A stretch of DNA of 64,000 bases from Veillonellaceae bacterium (GTDB lineage Bacteria > Bacillota_C > Negativicutes > UBA1444), in contig JAAZNU010000006.1 in NCBI GenBank assembly GCA_012798135.1, positions 1 to 64,000 on the forward strand. The letters are read 5' to 3'. Positions within the stretch are counted from its first letter, which is position 1, and each line of letters opens with the position of its first letter. Shown here piece after piece: positions 8,255-15,009 of the stretch. The notes beneath the pieces were generated by a model, which was given only the letters and a program-made list of their open reading frames with translations, was not told where the DNA came from and made no database searches. The position numbers and the translations under genes were made by a program.

Positions 8255-8554
8255 TTATTCTCTCCTCTCGTTTTGTTCTTGGTTTAACTCGGCCGGCCGG
8301 GCCAGCCACTGCGTCCGCCACTGTGTCAGGCGGTCAATGTCCTGTTGCAGCTTTTCCGTGACTCTGGCCTCGACGGTTATTGATAGTTCTTGGGGATCCC
8401 AGCCGTGGCGCTTGACTAAAAGCTCCCGCAACGCGTTATTCTCTTCTCTAGCCAGGTCCAGACGGTCCAGCAAGCGTTCCCGTTCTTCTTGGTAGTCCAT
8501 CATGGGGGGGTCCCCATCGCTTTCGCCAAAGCGCTCCTGTTTGTCCCTGCTCAT
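8255..8554 (-). CDS. Small coiled-coil hypothetical protein
   Basis: A 99-aa highly charged protein with a heptad-like stretch (EERERLLDRLDLAREENNAL). AAGGAGG lies 8 nt before the ATG. It ends 2 bp before the next gene, so the two are probably co-translated. No family recognised. Confidence 0.65.
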   Translation of the reverse strand: MSRDKQERFGESDGDPPMMDYQEERERLLDRLDLAREENNALRELLVKRHGWDPQELSITVEARVTEKLQQDIDRLTQWRTQWLARPAELNQEQNERRE

Positions 8555-8578
8555 TATCGGTCCTCCTTTCGGCGCCGC

Positions 8579-8749
8579 TCACCGACTCCGGATAAATTCG
8601 GCCAACCTGGCCGCTTCGATTTCGCTCATGGCCATTGCATATGCCTCTCCGCCGCGACCATTCACAATTCGCAGTTCTAAAAAGCCATCACCGCGTACCA
8701 CATACGCTGTCAGAAAAAAGTTGAGTTGAATCATCGTCCCCGGGCTCAT
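8579..8749 (-). CDS. Small hypothetical protein (56 aa)
   Basis: A frame beginning MSPGTMIQLNFFLTAY and ending EFIRSR. The strong site GGAGAGGGGG precedes the ATG, and that ATG overlaps the stop of the preceding small gene (ATGA). The pattern of beta-strands and a C-terminal helix (MSEIEAARLAEFIRS) looks like a real small domain. Function unknown. Confidence 0.6.
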   Translation of the reverse strand: MSPGTMIQLNFFLTAYVVRGDGFLELRIVNGRGGEAYAMAMSEIEAARLAEFIRSR

Positions 8750-8862
8750 CGTTGCGCCCCCTCTCCATCGTTTTTATTGCTGTATTGCGAGCTGGCTGCC
8801 CCGGTTCCCGGCGGCGCCCTGGCTATCCGTTCGCCGCAGTATTTAGCAGGCTCCAACCTCAT
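8746..8862 (-). CDS. Very small hypothetical protein (38 aa)
   Basis: It begins MRLEPAKYCGERIARAP. It is linked on both sides by 4-bp ATGA overlaps, to the 155-aa gene upstream and the 56-aa gene downstream. That double coupling is the main evidence. It contains only one Cys, so it is not a zinc ribbon. Function unknown. Confidence 0.45.
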   Translation of the reverse strand: MRLEPAKYCGERIARAPPGTGAASSQYSNKNDGEGAQR

Positions 8863-9326
8863 GTATGCACCCCCTGAATGTCGCCGTTAAATATTCGCTT
8901 CGCCAGCATCACGCCTTCATTTTCCGGCCAGTGTTCCACCGCATCCATGAATTCCACCGGCGTGAATATCATCCGCCCCGGGTAATGGGCCTGCAGCTTG
9001 CTACGATCCGTCCCCGGCTCCACCAGGATGATCTGCCGGCCCCAGATAGGCCAGAGGGCTTCCTGAACGTCCAGCAGGCCAATGCCGCGCCACGTTCCCG
9101 CCACCAGCTGCCGCCATCCTTCGGCCAGGTCTATCTGCTCGACTTCACGGAAGCCACCACCTGTCACAGATACCGGCACAGAAGTGTCACAGGTGTTTTT
9201 GGGGTTTTGACCAGCCACCAATCCCGATTTTCCGCCACTCTTCAAGGGTGTCACAGATGTCACAGATGTTTTCACCCCCTGACCCTCTATATTTTTTTCG
9301 ACCAGCAACCCAACGTTGAAAGCCAT
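8859..9326 (-). CDS. Hypothetical satellite protein carrying iteron sequence in its 5' half
   Basis: A 155-aa protein starting MAFNVGLLVEKN at ATG 9326, with GGGAGG 8 nt upstream; the frame is open back to 9410 but lacks a binding site there. The C-terminal half is well ordered (WRQLVAGTWRGIGLLDV, ALWPIWGRQIILVEPG). The N-terminal half is low complexity because it translates repeated TGTCACAG motifs (SVTSVTP, TCDTSVPVSVTGG). It sits between primase and small genes. Function unknown. Confidence 0.6.
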   Translation of the reverse strand: MAFNVGLLVEKNIEGQGVKTSVTSVTPLKSGGKSGLVAGQNPKNTCDTSVPVSVTGGGFREVEQIDLAEGWRQLVAGTWRGIGLLDVQEALWPIWGRQIILVEPGTDRSKLQAHYPGRMIFTPVEFMDAVEHWPENEGVMLAKRIFNGDIQGVHT

Positions 9327-9594
9327 CTTCTTGCCTCCCAAAAATAATAGGGGGTATGGTGAATTTCTCTGTGACATCTGTGACTTCTGTGACAAATCCC
9401 ATAGAATCAACCTTCGCAGCTTGTAAAAACAAGAATTTATCTGTGACTTCTCTGTGACACTTCTGTGACAGGCAGGTTTTTGCGAGTAGGTGTCACAGAT
9501 ACCGGCACAGAAGTGTCACAGTAAAAAATTGGCTTCACAAACGGGACAAACGCCGCTAAATCAATGTTTGTTCGGGGTGGCACAGATGTCACAG
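9162..9594. repeat. TGTCACAG iteron cluster, candidate replication origin
   Basis: The octamer TGTCACAG, or its complement CTGTGACA, occurs exactly at 9162, 9185, 9249, 9258, 9369, 9387, 9452, 9463, 9491, 9514 and 9587, with near matches at 9378 and 9441. Those from 9369 to 9463 are in the opposite orientation to the flanking ones. A 31-bp unit containing two octamers is repeated exactly at 9162-9192 and 9491-9521. The array spans the intergenic gap between the primase gene and the 155-aa gene. Iterons beside a primase/helicase gene are typical of satellite and phage origins. The function is inferred. Confidence 0.65.
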
Positions 9595-9625
9595 AAAAAA
9601 TCACCCCCACCCCCTCTACATTTTT

Positions 9626-12238
9626 TCATTCATCAATAATTATGCTTCGCCTGATCGTTAATACTCGGTATCGTTTCCCCTGGATTCGTTTGAGTTCCGT
9701 CCTGGAATCTTCGCCAGCCCGAATAACTCCTGCCGCGTCCAAGTGCTTCCAAAGTGTTTTGGCTGCCACCGGGAAGCATAACCCCTGCCCATTGAAGAAC
9801 TGAACGACGGCCTTATAAATAGTGTCCGGCAGTAGGTAAAGCCACGCTTCATCTTGCCAGCCAATGAGGTCTGTTCCCGGTTCGGCGCTGAATGTCCGCC
9901 CGTCATCAATCTCGCGAACGATACAGCGGCCGGTGGCGACCAACTCCCGCAGGGCCGAAGTGAATTTGACGGAAGGCGAGTCCTCCGCCACCCTCCGACC
10001 TTGTTCCACAGCCAGAACTTGCAGCGTCTGCCGGAATCCGGCCCGGTACTCCTCCGCTTGGTCTATGCTCATGGCGCCGATCTCCGTCATGTATTGCAAC
10101 GCCGCTTCCGCACCGATCATGAGCCATGCGGCGTTGCTCGGGATTCTTCCATAGGCGCCGACGTCTGAAAAGGAACTGCGAATCGCCGGGTATGCTTTGC
10201 GGAACTCTTCCGCCAGCTGGTCAATCTGTGGGCGTAGCCAGTCAATATAGGCGGCCATGCACACCGGTAGCAGGTCCGTTTGCTCCTGCGCCCGCGTGAT
10301 CTTTGCAAAATCCATGTCGCCGCTTTTCAGTTCCACCGCAAACAACCGCGCCAATCGCGACTGTGAAAGCTCCGGCAAGTCCTCGCCCGTCACTAGGCAA
10401 AGCCCTCGGGGAATCTTGTCCTGCCGCAGTTGAACATCGGAAGTCAACCGCCCCCGGCCCATCCGGTCCCCATAGCCGCCCAGGATGATTTCCGCCGTGG
10501 TCACCATGCGCTGCCGTTCTTTGGGACTGCCGCAGGGATGAAAGTCATCGACCCATAGCAGCAGGTCTTTCAGGGTGAACGCCTTTACATCCGAACTATT
10601 GCCGGTGTCCCGGAATGACGCCGGCGCATTGTCGCCGCTGCCCGATCCCCCGAAGAAGGATGTGACCAGTCCGGAGAATGTGGATTTGCCGGCCATCGTC
10701 GGCCCGACCAGCCAAAGAACAAAATTGGGGGAGTAACCGGCTTGTTTCAATGGTTCGACCAGTGGCGCCAGGAAGGCCAGCGCCCACACCGGGAAGGTTA
10801 CCGCCCCGGGGCCGCATTCCAGAAGGAGCAGGGCTGTTTTGGCGGCCTCTATGGCCCGTTCCCGGTCCGGCGACTCCGGCAGGCTGTACCTGGACAGGCC
10901 GGCAGGTAGTTCTACCGCCACCCCCGCCGCGCCGATCGCCCCGCCACCGTGCAGAAATATCCACCCTTCAGAGGTTTTTCGCCACCCGGTGTGAGTGAAA
11001 ATTGTTTTATGTTCCGCATGGCTGCCAGTGAGTTGCAGCACGTAGCGCAGGCGGTCCTTGATCGTACTGCCGAAGGTTATGACGGCCTGTGATCCCCAGC
11101 CTTCCACGACCCAATTCATGGTGATGTATTTTAGAACGGAGACCAGTAGGGGCGGCAACATTCTTCCGCCTTTGGAAACCGCGTCTATTTCAAAGAACAA
11201 AGCTCTGCCCTCGCCATCGTCCTTGGTAACCTCGCTGACTATACGCGGGGCAAAGTTCGCCATTTGAACCCATACTGTTCCGTCATTTGTGACCTTCTCA
11301 TAACAAATTCCGCCGTTCTCGTCTACCGTGTAGCCTTTGCCATAGAGTTTCCGCCACTCGGTGAACTCGTCATTTTCCGGCACAACAGACGACGATGACG
11401 GCGCCGCTTCCGGTGCCCATTCGGTGGCGCTCTTGATCTGCTCCAGTAGGTCTTCCTTTGTGTGCCCGGCGGCCAGCCAATCCGATACATCACCCTTCGG
11501 CGGCAGGTCCGGCAGTTTCATGACCTTCACCACGCAGCCGCGACCATGCAGGGAGCGGGCAACAGCCTGCGCATGCTTCCGCCCGGGTTCGTCGTTATCT
11601 GGCAGGATAATTACCATGGCGCCGGCCGGAAAGTGCTTGGAATGTTCATTCGTCCACTTCCCGGCCCCGCCGCTGTTTGTGGTGGCGGGCAGGTTCAGCT
11701 CGTGCAGCCGGTCCGCATCTTTTTCCCCTTCAACGATAAATACCGGCTCACCCTGTGCCAAGGCCTGCAGGAGTTCCGGCAGCCGATAAGGGACAGATTT
11801 CACGCTCTGCAGGTTCCATATCCAGCCGCCTTTGCCATCTGGCCGGCGCTGGCTAAAACCCTTTGGTTTAAAGCGGCAGGATTGATGGAGCAGGTTCCCG
11901 GTGGCGTCCATATAGTCATAGGTGGCAACGATCCGCCGTGCCGGTGGCGCTGGATCAATCTGTTTCATCGGTGGCGGTTCCACTCCCAAGGCAGCTGCCA
12001 TCTCCTTTACGGAGATTCCTTCCCCGGCAGCATGGCAGGCAAAGCAGTGACCCGTTCCCTTCTTCGCATTGAAACTGAAAGAGGGGTTCTGATCCTGGCC
12101 ATCATGCGACGGCAGCCGGCAGCGTGCCTGTCCTTCGTAGCCCTTCCATTTGAATGGCCCGGCGTGTTCTTCAACCCATTGTTTCAGCGTTTCCGGCTCC
12201 CATGGCAGGCCGCGATTTGTGGTATAATTGGATTGCAA
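9626..12238 (-). CDS. Phage/satellite DNA primase-helicase (zinc finger, TOPRIM, DUF927-like ATPase)
   Basis: An 870-aa replication protein. A zinc-binding motif is formed by C40, H45, C65 and C68. A TOPRIM domain follows, with VEGEKDADRL (E170) and ILPDNDEPGRKHA (about 210-223). From about residue 290 there is a DUF927-like region leading into an ATPase with Walker A GPTMAGKST (512-520) and acidic WVDDFHP (about 562-568). It should prime and unwind DNA at the adjacent iterons. The start is TTG 12238 with GGGGTGA 7 nt upstream. Helicase polarity cannot be told. Length and order match primase-helicase fusions of integrated elements. Confidence 0.9.
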   Translation of the reverse strand: MQSNYTTNRGLPWEPETLKQWVEEHAGPFKWKGYEGQARCRLPSHDGQDQNPSFSFNAKKGTGHCFACHAAGEGISVKEMAAALGVEPPPMKQIDPAPPARRIVATYDYMDATGNLLHQSCRFKPKGFSQRRPDGKGGWIWNLQSVKSVPYRLPELLQALAQGEPVFIVEGEKDADRLHELNLPATTNSGGAGKWTNEHSKHFPAGAMVIILPDNDEPGRKHAQAVARSLHGRGCVVKVMKLPDLPPKGDVSDWLAAGHTKEDLLEQIKSATEWAPEAAPSSSSVVPENDEFTEWRKLYGKGYTVDENGGICYEKVTNDGTVWVQMANFAPRIVSEVTKDDGEGRALFFEIDAVSKGGRMLPPLLVSVLKYITMNWVVEGWGSQAVITFGSTIKDRLRYVLQLTGSHAEHKTIFTHTGWRKTSEGWIFLHGGGAIGAAGVAVELPAGLSRYSLPESPDRERAIEAAKTALLLLECGPGAVTFPVWALAFLAPLVEPLKQAGYSPNFVLWLVGPTMAGKSTFSGLVTSFFGGSGSGDNAPASFRDTGNSSDVKAFTLKDLLLWVDDFHPCGSPKERQRMVTTAEIILGGYGDRMGRGRLTSDVQLRQDKIPRGLCLVTGEDLPELSQSRLARLFAVELKSGDMDFAKITRAQEQTDLLPVCMAAYIDWLRPQIDQLAEEFRKAYPAIRSSFSDVGAYGRIPSNAAWLMIGAEAALQYMTEIGAMSIDQAEEYRAGFRQTLQVLAVEQGRRVAEDSPSVKFTSALRELVATGRCIVREIDDGRTFSAEPGTDLIGWQDEAWLYLLPDTIYKAVVQFFNGQGLCFPVAAKTLWKHLDAAGVIRAGEDSRTELKRIQGKRYRVLTIRRSIIIDE

Positions 12239-12258
12239 TGAAATTTCACCCCACTTGC

Positions 12259-12288
12259 CCCGCCGATCCGCACGGCGGGCTTTTCTTT
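12259..12288 (+). terminator. Plus-strand terminator-like hairpin in the primase leader
   Basis: CCCGCCG / CGGCGGG with a 7-nt loop, followed by CTTTTCTTT on the plus strand. No plus-strand gene lies upstream, so it may block antisense transcription or fold in the leader of the primase mRNA. Confidence 0.4.
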
Positions 12289-12306
12289 GGCAACAAAAAA
12301 GGAAGC

Positions 12307-12450
12307 CTATGCGACTCCCGTCTTCTGCACTCCTATAATGTTTTTAACTGCTTCCCTTGGCGTTGGGTCCTGGACCCCGTAAGCGTTCGCCCGATCTAAG
12401 TTTTTTTCTATTTTTACTTTCTTCCGGTTCTTTTTTCTGTCCCTGGACAT
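12307..12450 (-). CDS. Small basic hypothetical protein (47 aa)
   Basis: A frame beginning MSRDRKKNRKKVKIEK and continuing into NAYGVQDPTPREAVKNI. AAAGGGG lies 6 nt before the ATG. The strongly basic start and helical end suggest a nucleic-acid-binding peptide. It lies between the AlpA-like gene and the primase on the same strand. Function unknown. Confidence 0.5.
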   Translation of the reverse strand: MSRDRKKNRKKVKIEKNLDRANAYGVQDPTPREAVKNIIGVQKTGVA

Positions 12451-12509
12451 GCGCAGCCCCTTTCTCTGCCGGAAATGCATTCACAACGTCGGCAGGCGTT
12501 TTGTCTCTA

Positions 12510-12701
12510 CTATGCGTTCCCGTTATCGTTGGGTGGATTCAACAAAGAATCAACCCACCAAGACGGCACAAACACCCTGTCGCCAACGCGCACGGTAGGA
12601 ATCTTGCCGGTGGCACACGCCTTGTAGAAACCCGCATCGGACATTGGTAATGGTCCGCCGTATTTCTTGAGCAGCTCTTTTCTCTCGTATAATGTTTTCA
12701 T
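12510..12701 (-). CDS. AlpA/excisionase-like helix-turn-helix protein
   Basis: A 63-aa protein beginning MKTLYERKELLKKYGG. The core MSDAGFYKACATGKIPTVRV-GDRVFVP-WWVDSLL is the winged HTH of the AlpA/Xis (HTH_17) group, with the tip of the wing before the final helix. ATG 12701 is chosen because AAGGAG lies 7 nt upstream. Such proteins act as excision directionality factors or activate the integrase. Here it heads the operon containing the primase, so it could couple excision to replication (inference). Confidence 0.7.
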   Translation of the reverse strand: MKTLYERKELLKKYGGPLPMSDAGFYKACATGKIPTVRVGDRVFVPSWWVDSLLNPPNDNGNA

Positions 12702-12750
12702 GATTTCGCTCCTTTTCATTATTTTAATGTAATGTTTTAAATTACTAACC

Positions 12751-12769
12751 GAAATTTCCTTTTCGTTTT
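12751..12769. repeat. 19-bp operator-like repeat, copy 1
   Basis: A 19-bp sequence (GAAATTTCCTTTTCGTTTT) identical to 13392-13410. It lies about 50 bp upstream of the AlpA-like gene in an AT-rich leader. Being conserved in two leaders and partly palindromic, it is a candidate binding site for an island regulator. Confidence 0.5.
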
Positions 12770-12783
12770 AATATTTTTAAAAA

Positions 12784-12806
12784 CATCGGTATTTACTCCG
12801 ATGCTT
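12784..12806 (-). terminator. Terminator overlapping the end of the MerR-like gene
   Basis: Minus-strand GCATCGG-AGTAAATA-CCGATG followed by TTTTT. The stop codon of the gene at 12793 lies in the loop. Confidence 0.65.
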
Positions 12807-13368
12807 TTATTTTTTCTATCGCCTGTCTATATTCATCAAGCCACACGTGTTGCATCCACATCAAAAACCAGTGTGCACACTCAGGCCTTCCGTCAAATGG
12901 TGTTCCTGCATTAACTTTATCAAATCTGTCAAAGGCCACATTGCTAGGTCCCGCCATCCTTTCCTTCATTAGTTTAATCTCTAATCCTTCTATTTCTGAT
13001 GTAGACAATTCTTTAGGACACTCTTGTCGCGCTTTATAACTACATTCCCACATAGCCTCGTCCATCTCACGACTAGTAATAAGCAGCTTCCTAGCTATGG
13101 CAATTATTTCCGGGCTAAACCCGGGTATTATCCCATTAAAACCCGCTGCAATCCATTCGGGACTATACTTTCCATGGATAAGTTTCCACGCCGCCGCAGC
13201 TTCAGCAGCCGCTTCAATATAGTATTCCGTCCACTTACCGCCCTTTCCCGCACCGCGCCTAGGCGTCGAAATCAAGTTCCATTTTTCATAATTCAATAGT
13301 GTTCTATCTGTTGCCGGAATTGCAAGCTGCGAATTAAGAAGTTCGATAATAGCACTTTGGCTTAGCAT
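12793..13368 (-). CDS. MerR-like HTH-domain protein of the island
   Basis: A 191-aa protein. The first 55 residues resemble a MerR-type winged helix (TDRTLLNYEKWNLISTPRRG, then GGKWTEYY). A helical, aromatic-rich region follows (WECSYKARQE, HWFLMWMQHVWLDEY) with no recognised ligand domain. It has its own promoter (13412-13441) and its own terminator. As the first gene after the right edge of the island it may control the operon downstream. The family assignment is tentative. Confidence 0.6.
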   Translation of the reverse strand: MLSQSAIIELLNSQLAIPATDRTLLNYEKWNLISTPRRGAGKGGKWTEYYIEAAAEAAAAWKLIHGKYSPEWIAAGFNGIIPGFSPEIIAIARKLLITSREMDEAMWECSYKARQECPKELSTSEIEGLEIKLMKERMAGPSNVAFDRFDKVNAGTPFDGRPECAHWFLMWMQHVWLDEYRQAIEKIKASE

Positions 13369-13391
13369 CTATCCGTTCACCTTCTCAATCG

Positions 13392-13410
13392 GAAATTTCC
13401 TTTTCGTTTT
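13392..13410. repeat. 19-bp operator-like repeat, copy 2
   Basis: Exact second copy of 12751-12769. It lies just downstream of the -10 box of the promoter at 13412-13441. With its neighbour base it contains the perfect palindrome GGAAATTTCC (13391-13400). A bound protein here would block transcription of the MerR-like gene. Confidence 0.5.
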
Positions 13411-13411
13411 T

Positions 13412-13441
13412 ATAATACACCCATTTTTACCTATCCGTCAA
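13412..13441 (-). promoter_or_regulatory. Promoter of the MerR-like gene
   Basis: Minus-strand TTGACG (13441-13436) and TATTAT (13417-13412) with an 18-bp spacer. Confidence 0.65.
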
Positions 13442-13501
13442 CACTCTGCACAGTTATTTTTCGCCTATTCCTCCCCGAGTTCCTCCCCGTTGTAAAATAA
13501 T

Positions 13502-13531
13502 AGGCGCTACCCCATTTATTAGGTAGCGCCT
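13502..13531 (-). terminator. Terminator of the tRNA-Ser transcript
   Basis: Ten-base-pair stem AGGCGCTACC / GGTAGCGCCT, followed on the minus strand by ATTATTTT. It lies 15 bp beyond the CCA end of tRNA-Ser(GCU), so it separates tRNA transcription from the island. Confidence 0.6.
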
Positions 13532-13545
13532 TTGTTCTTGATAAC

Positions 13546-13636
13546 TGGCGGAGTGGGAGGGATTTGAACCCTCGCGGGAGTTTCCCCCCCTATCGGTTTA
13601 GCAAACCGACCTCTTCGGCCTCTTGAGTACCACTCC
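13546..13636 (-). tRNA. tRNA-Ser (anticodon GCU), CCA encoded
   Basis: Acceptor stem GGAGTGG / CCACTCC, discriminator G and encoded CCA. The anticodon stem-loop is TCGGT-TTGCTAA-ACCGA (anticodon GCT). A long variable arm and T-arm GGTTCAAATCC give 91 nt, right for tRNA-Ser. Its 3' end faces the island and is the most likely attachment site. Confidence 0.95.
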
Positions 13637-13681
13637 GTGTCCGATGATCGCTGGTCAAAATTCAGTTATGCCGCAAGGAAA

Positions 13682-13770
13682 TGGCGGAGGGGGCGGGATT
13701 CGAACCCGCGGTCCCTTGCGGGATCACTGGTTTTCAAGACCAGCTCCATAAACCACTCGGACACCCCTCC
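13682..13770 (-). tRNA. tRNA-Ser (anticodon UGA), CCA encoded
   Basis: Acceptor stem GGAGGGG / CCCCTCC, anticodon loop CTTGAAA (TGA), long variable arm and T-arm GGTTCGAATCC. Transcribed ahead of tRNA-Ser(GCU) with a 45-bp gap. Confidence 0.95.
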
Positions 13771-13823
13771 GTGTCCGGCACGAAAGTATTATAACAGGGC
13801 CCGCGCGGCTTTGTCAATGAGCG

Positions 13824-14588
13824 TCAGCCGTAGCGCCGCTTGTTCATGGTACGGATGACGTCGCCGTCAAAGCTAAAGATCGGAATCCGTCGCAGGATAT
13901 AAGGATTGGTGCCGCGCGAACAGGTGCCGTTCAGAACGGAAAATCCGCCCCAATACGCCGCCTCGTTCGCCACATGGGGTGTTGATTCGTTGAAGCTGCC
14001 TTTGGGGTAGGCAATATAACGGACCGGCTTCTGCAACACTCCCTCCAGATACAGTCGGGACAGCGACATCTCGTCGGTGGCCTCCGCCACGCTCATTTCC
14101 CCCAGCGCTCGGTGGGAAATCGTATGTGAGCCAATCGACATGCCGCCTGCCGCCATTTCCCGGATATGGCCCACAGCCAGGCGATCCGGCGCCCCGACCA
14201 ATCCGGTGATGATGAAGAAAGCAGCGGTCATGTCGTATTTTCGCAGCAACAGATAGGCGTTGAGATAGTTGTCGAGATACCCGTCGTCGAAGGTCAGGAG
14301 AATTGGTTTATCCGGCAGCGGCGATTCGGGGTCCAGGCGATATTGCCGGAAGTCTTCCAAAGAAATGGTTTCATAGCCCTCTTCCCGCAAGCGGCGCAGA
14401 TCCGTTTCGAATTTGTCCGGCGTGATGGTCAGGTGTCCCTGGGTGTCGCCGACCCGATGGTAGCACAACACCGGAATCGAAGTCCCTTCCGCCGCCAGTC
14501 CCGTGCGAAACTGAGAAAGTGTACCGCTGGCGCTCAGAATGGCTGCCGCTGAAATGCAGTTTTTCAAAAAGGTCCGTCGTGAAAGCAT
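13824..14588 (-). CDS. Polysaccharide deacetylase family protein (NodB/CE4), Tat-exported
   Basis: A 254-aa protein. The N-terminus MLSRRTFLKN plus a hydrophobic stretch is a twin-arginine signal. CE4 motifs: TFDDGY (99-104) with the metal-binding and catalytic Asp pair, SHTISH (154-159) with the metal His pair, and AYPKGSFN (193-200). It should act outside the membrane on N-acetylated glycans such as peptidoglycan or an exopolysaccharide. It ends 53 bp before the tRNA genes on the same strand. The ribosome binding site is weak; the ATG is fixed by the signal peptide. Confidence 0.9.
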   Translation of the reverse strand: MLSRRTFLKNCISAAAILSASGTLSQFRTGLAAEGTSIPVLCYHRVGDTQGHLTITPDKFETDLRRLREEGYETISLEDFRQYRLDPESPLPDKPILLTFDDGYLDNYLNAYLLLRKYDMTAAFFIITGLVGAPDRLAVGHIREMAAGGMSIGSHTISHRALGEMSVAEATDEMSLSRLYLEGVLQKPVRYIAYPKGSFNESTPHVANEAAYWGGFSVLNGTCSRGTNPYILRRIPIFSFDGDVIRTMNKRRYG

Positions 14589-14683
14589 GTGACTCCTCGA
14601 ATTGTCAAAAATACACTTACAATTTTAGTCCTTTCGCGACTATTTGGCAAATCCCTGCCGCTAAAAAAATAAATAAAAAAAAT

Positions 14684-14705
14684 AGAGACACCCGCCGGCG
14701 TCTCT
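14684..14705 (-). terminator. Terminator downstream of the 40-aa gene
   Basis: AGAGAC / GTCTCT stem extended by GC pairs, followed on the minus strand by a run of T (TATTTTTTTTATT). Confidence 0.75.
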
Positions 14706-14740
14706 TGATAATCAGCAAGAGTTAGTGAAATAATTTTAAT

Positions 14741-14863
14741 TTAACCAGCTTTTTTCAAGGTTTCTTCATCCCGGGGCAGCTTTCCCCATTTGTCGAAATA
14801 ATAAAGAATCTGCAGGTGCAACGGCATGTTTATGATCTCTTCGGGGTTCAGGTGTTCCAACAT
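14741..14863 (-). CDS. Small hypothetical protein (40 aa)
   Basis: A frame starting MLEHLNPEEIINMPL and ending in a charged helix. AAAGGGGG lies about 8 nt upstream, and terminators flank it on both sides, so it forms its own small transcript or reads through from cca. The composition is that of a compact helical protein. Function unknown. Confidence 0.55.
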   Translation of the reverse strand: MLEHLNPEEIINMPLHLQILYYFDKWGKLPRDEETLKKAG

Positions 14864-14900
14864 CACGAGGTCCCCCTTTCCGATTTCGGTTTGCGGTCCG

Positions 14901-14933
14901 TAAAAAAAGCAAACCCGCCCGTCGTCGGGCGGG
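14901..14933 (-). terminator. Terminator after the CCA-adding enzyme gene
   Basis: CCCGCCCG / CGGGCGGG stem with a four-base loop, followed on the minus strand by TTTGCTTTTTTT. Confidence 0.8.
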
Positions 14934-15009
14934 CGAGTCTTCTTCGACTTGCAACCGCAACCTTTATCATTGACCTAACTATACATCAGTTGCAAAAATT
15001 ATGTCAATA

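Noticed and set aside
9160..9600. CRISPR array
   Set aside because: The repeats are 8 bp, irregularly spaced and in both orientations, with no spacers of constant size and no cas genes.
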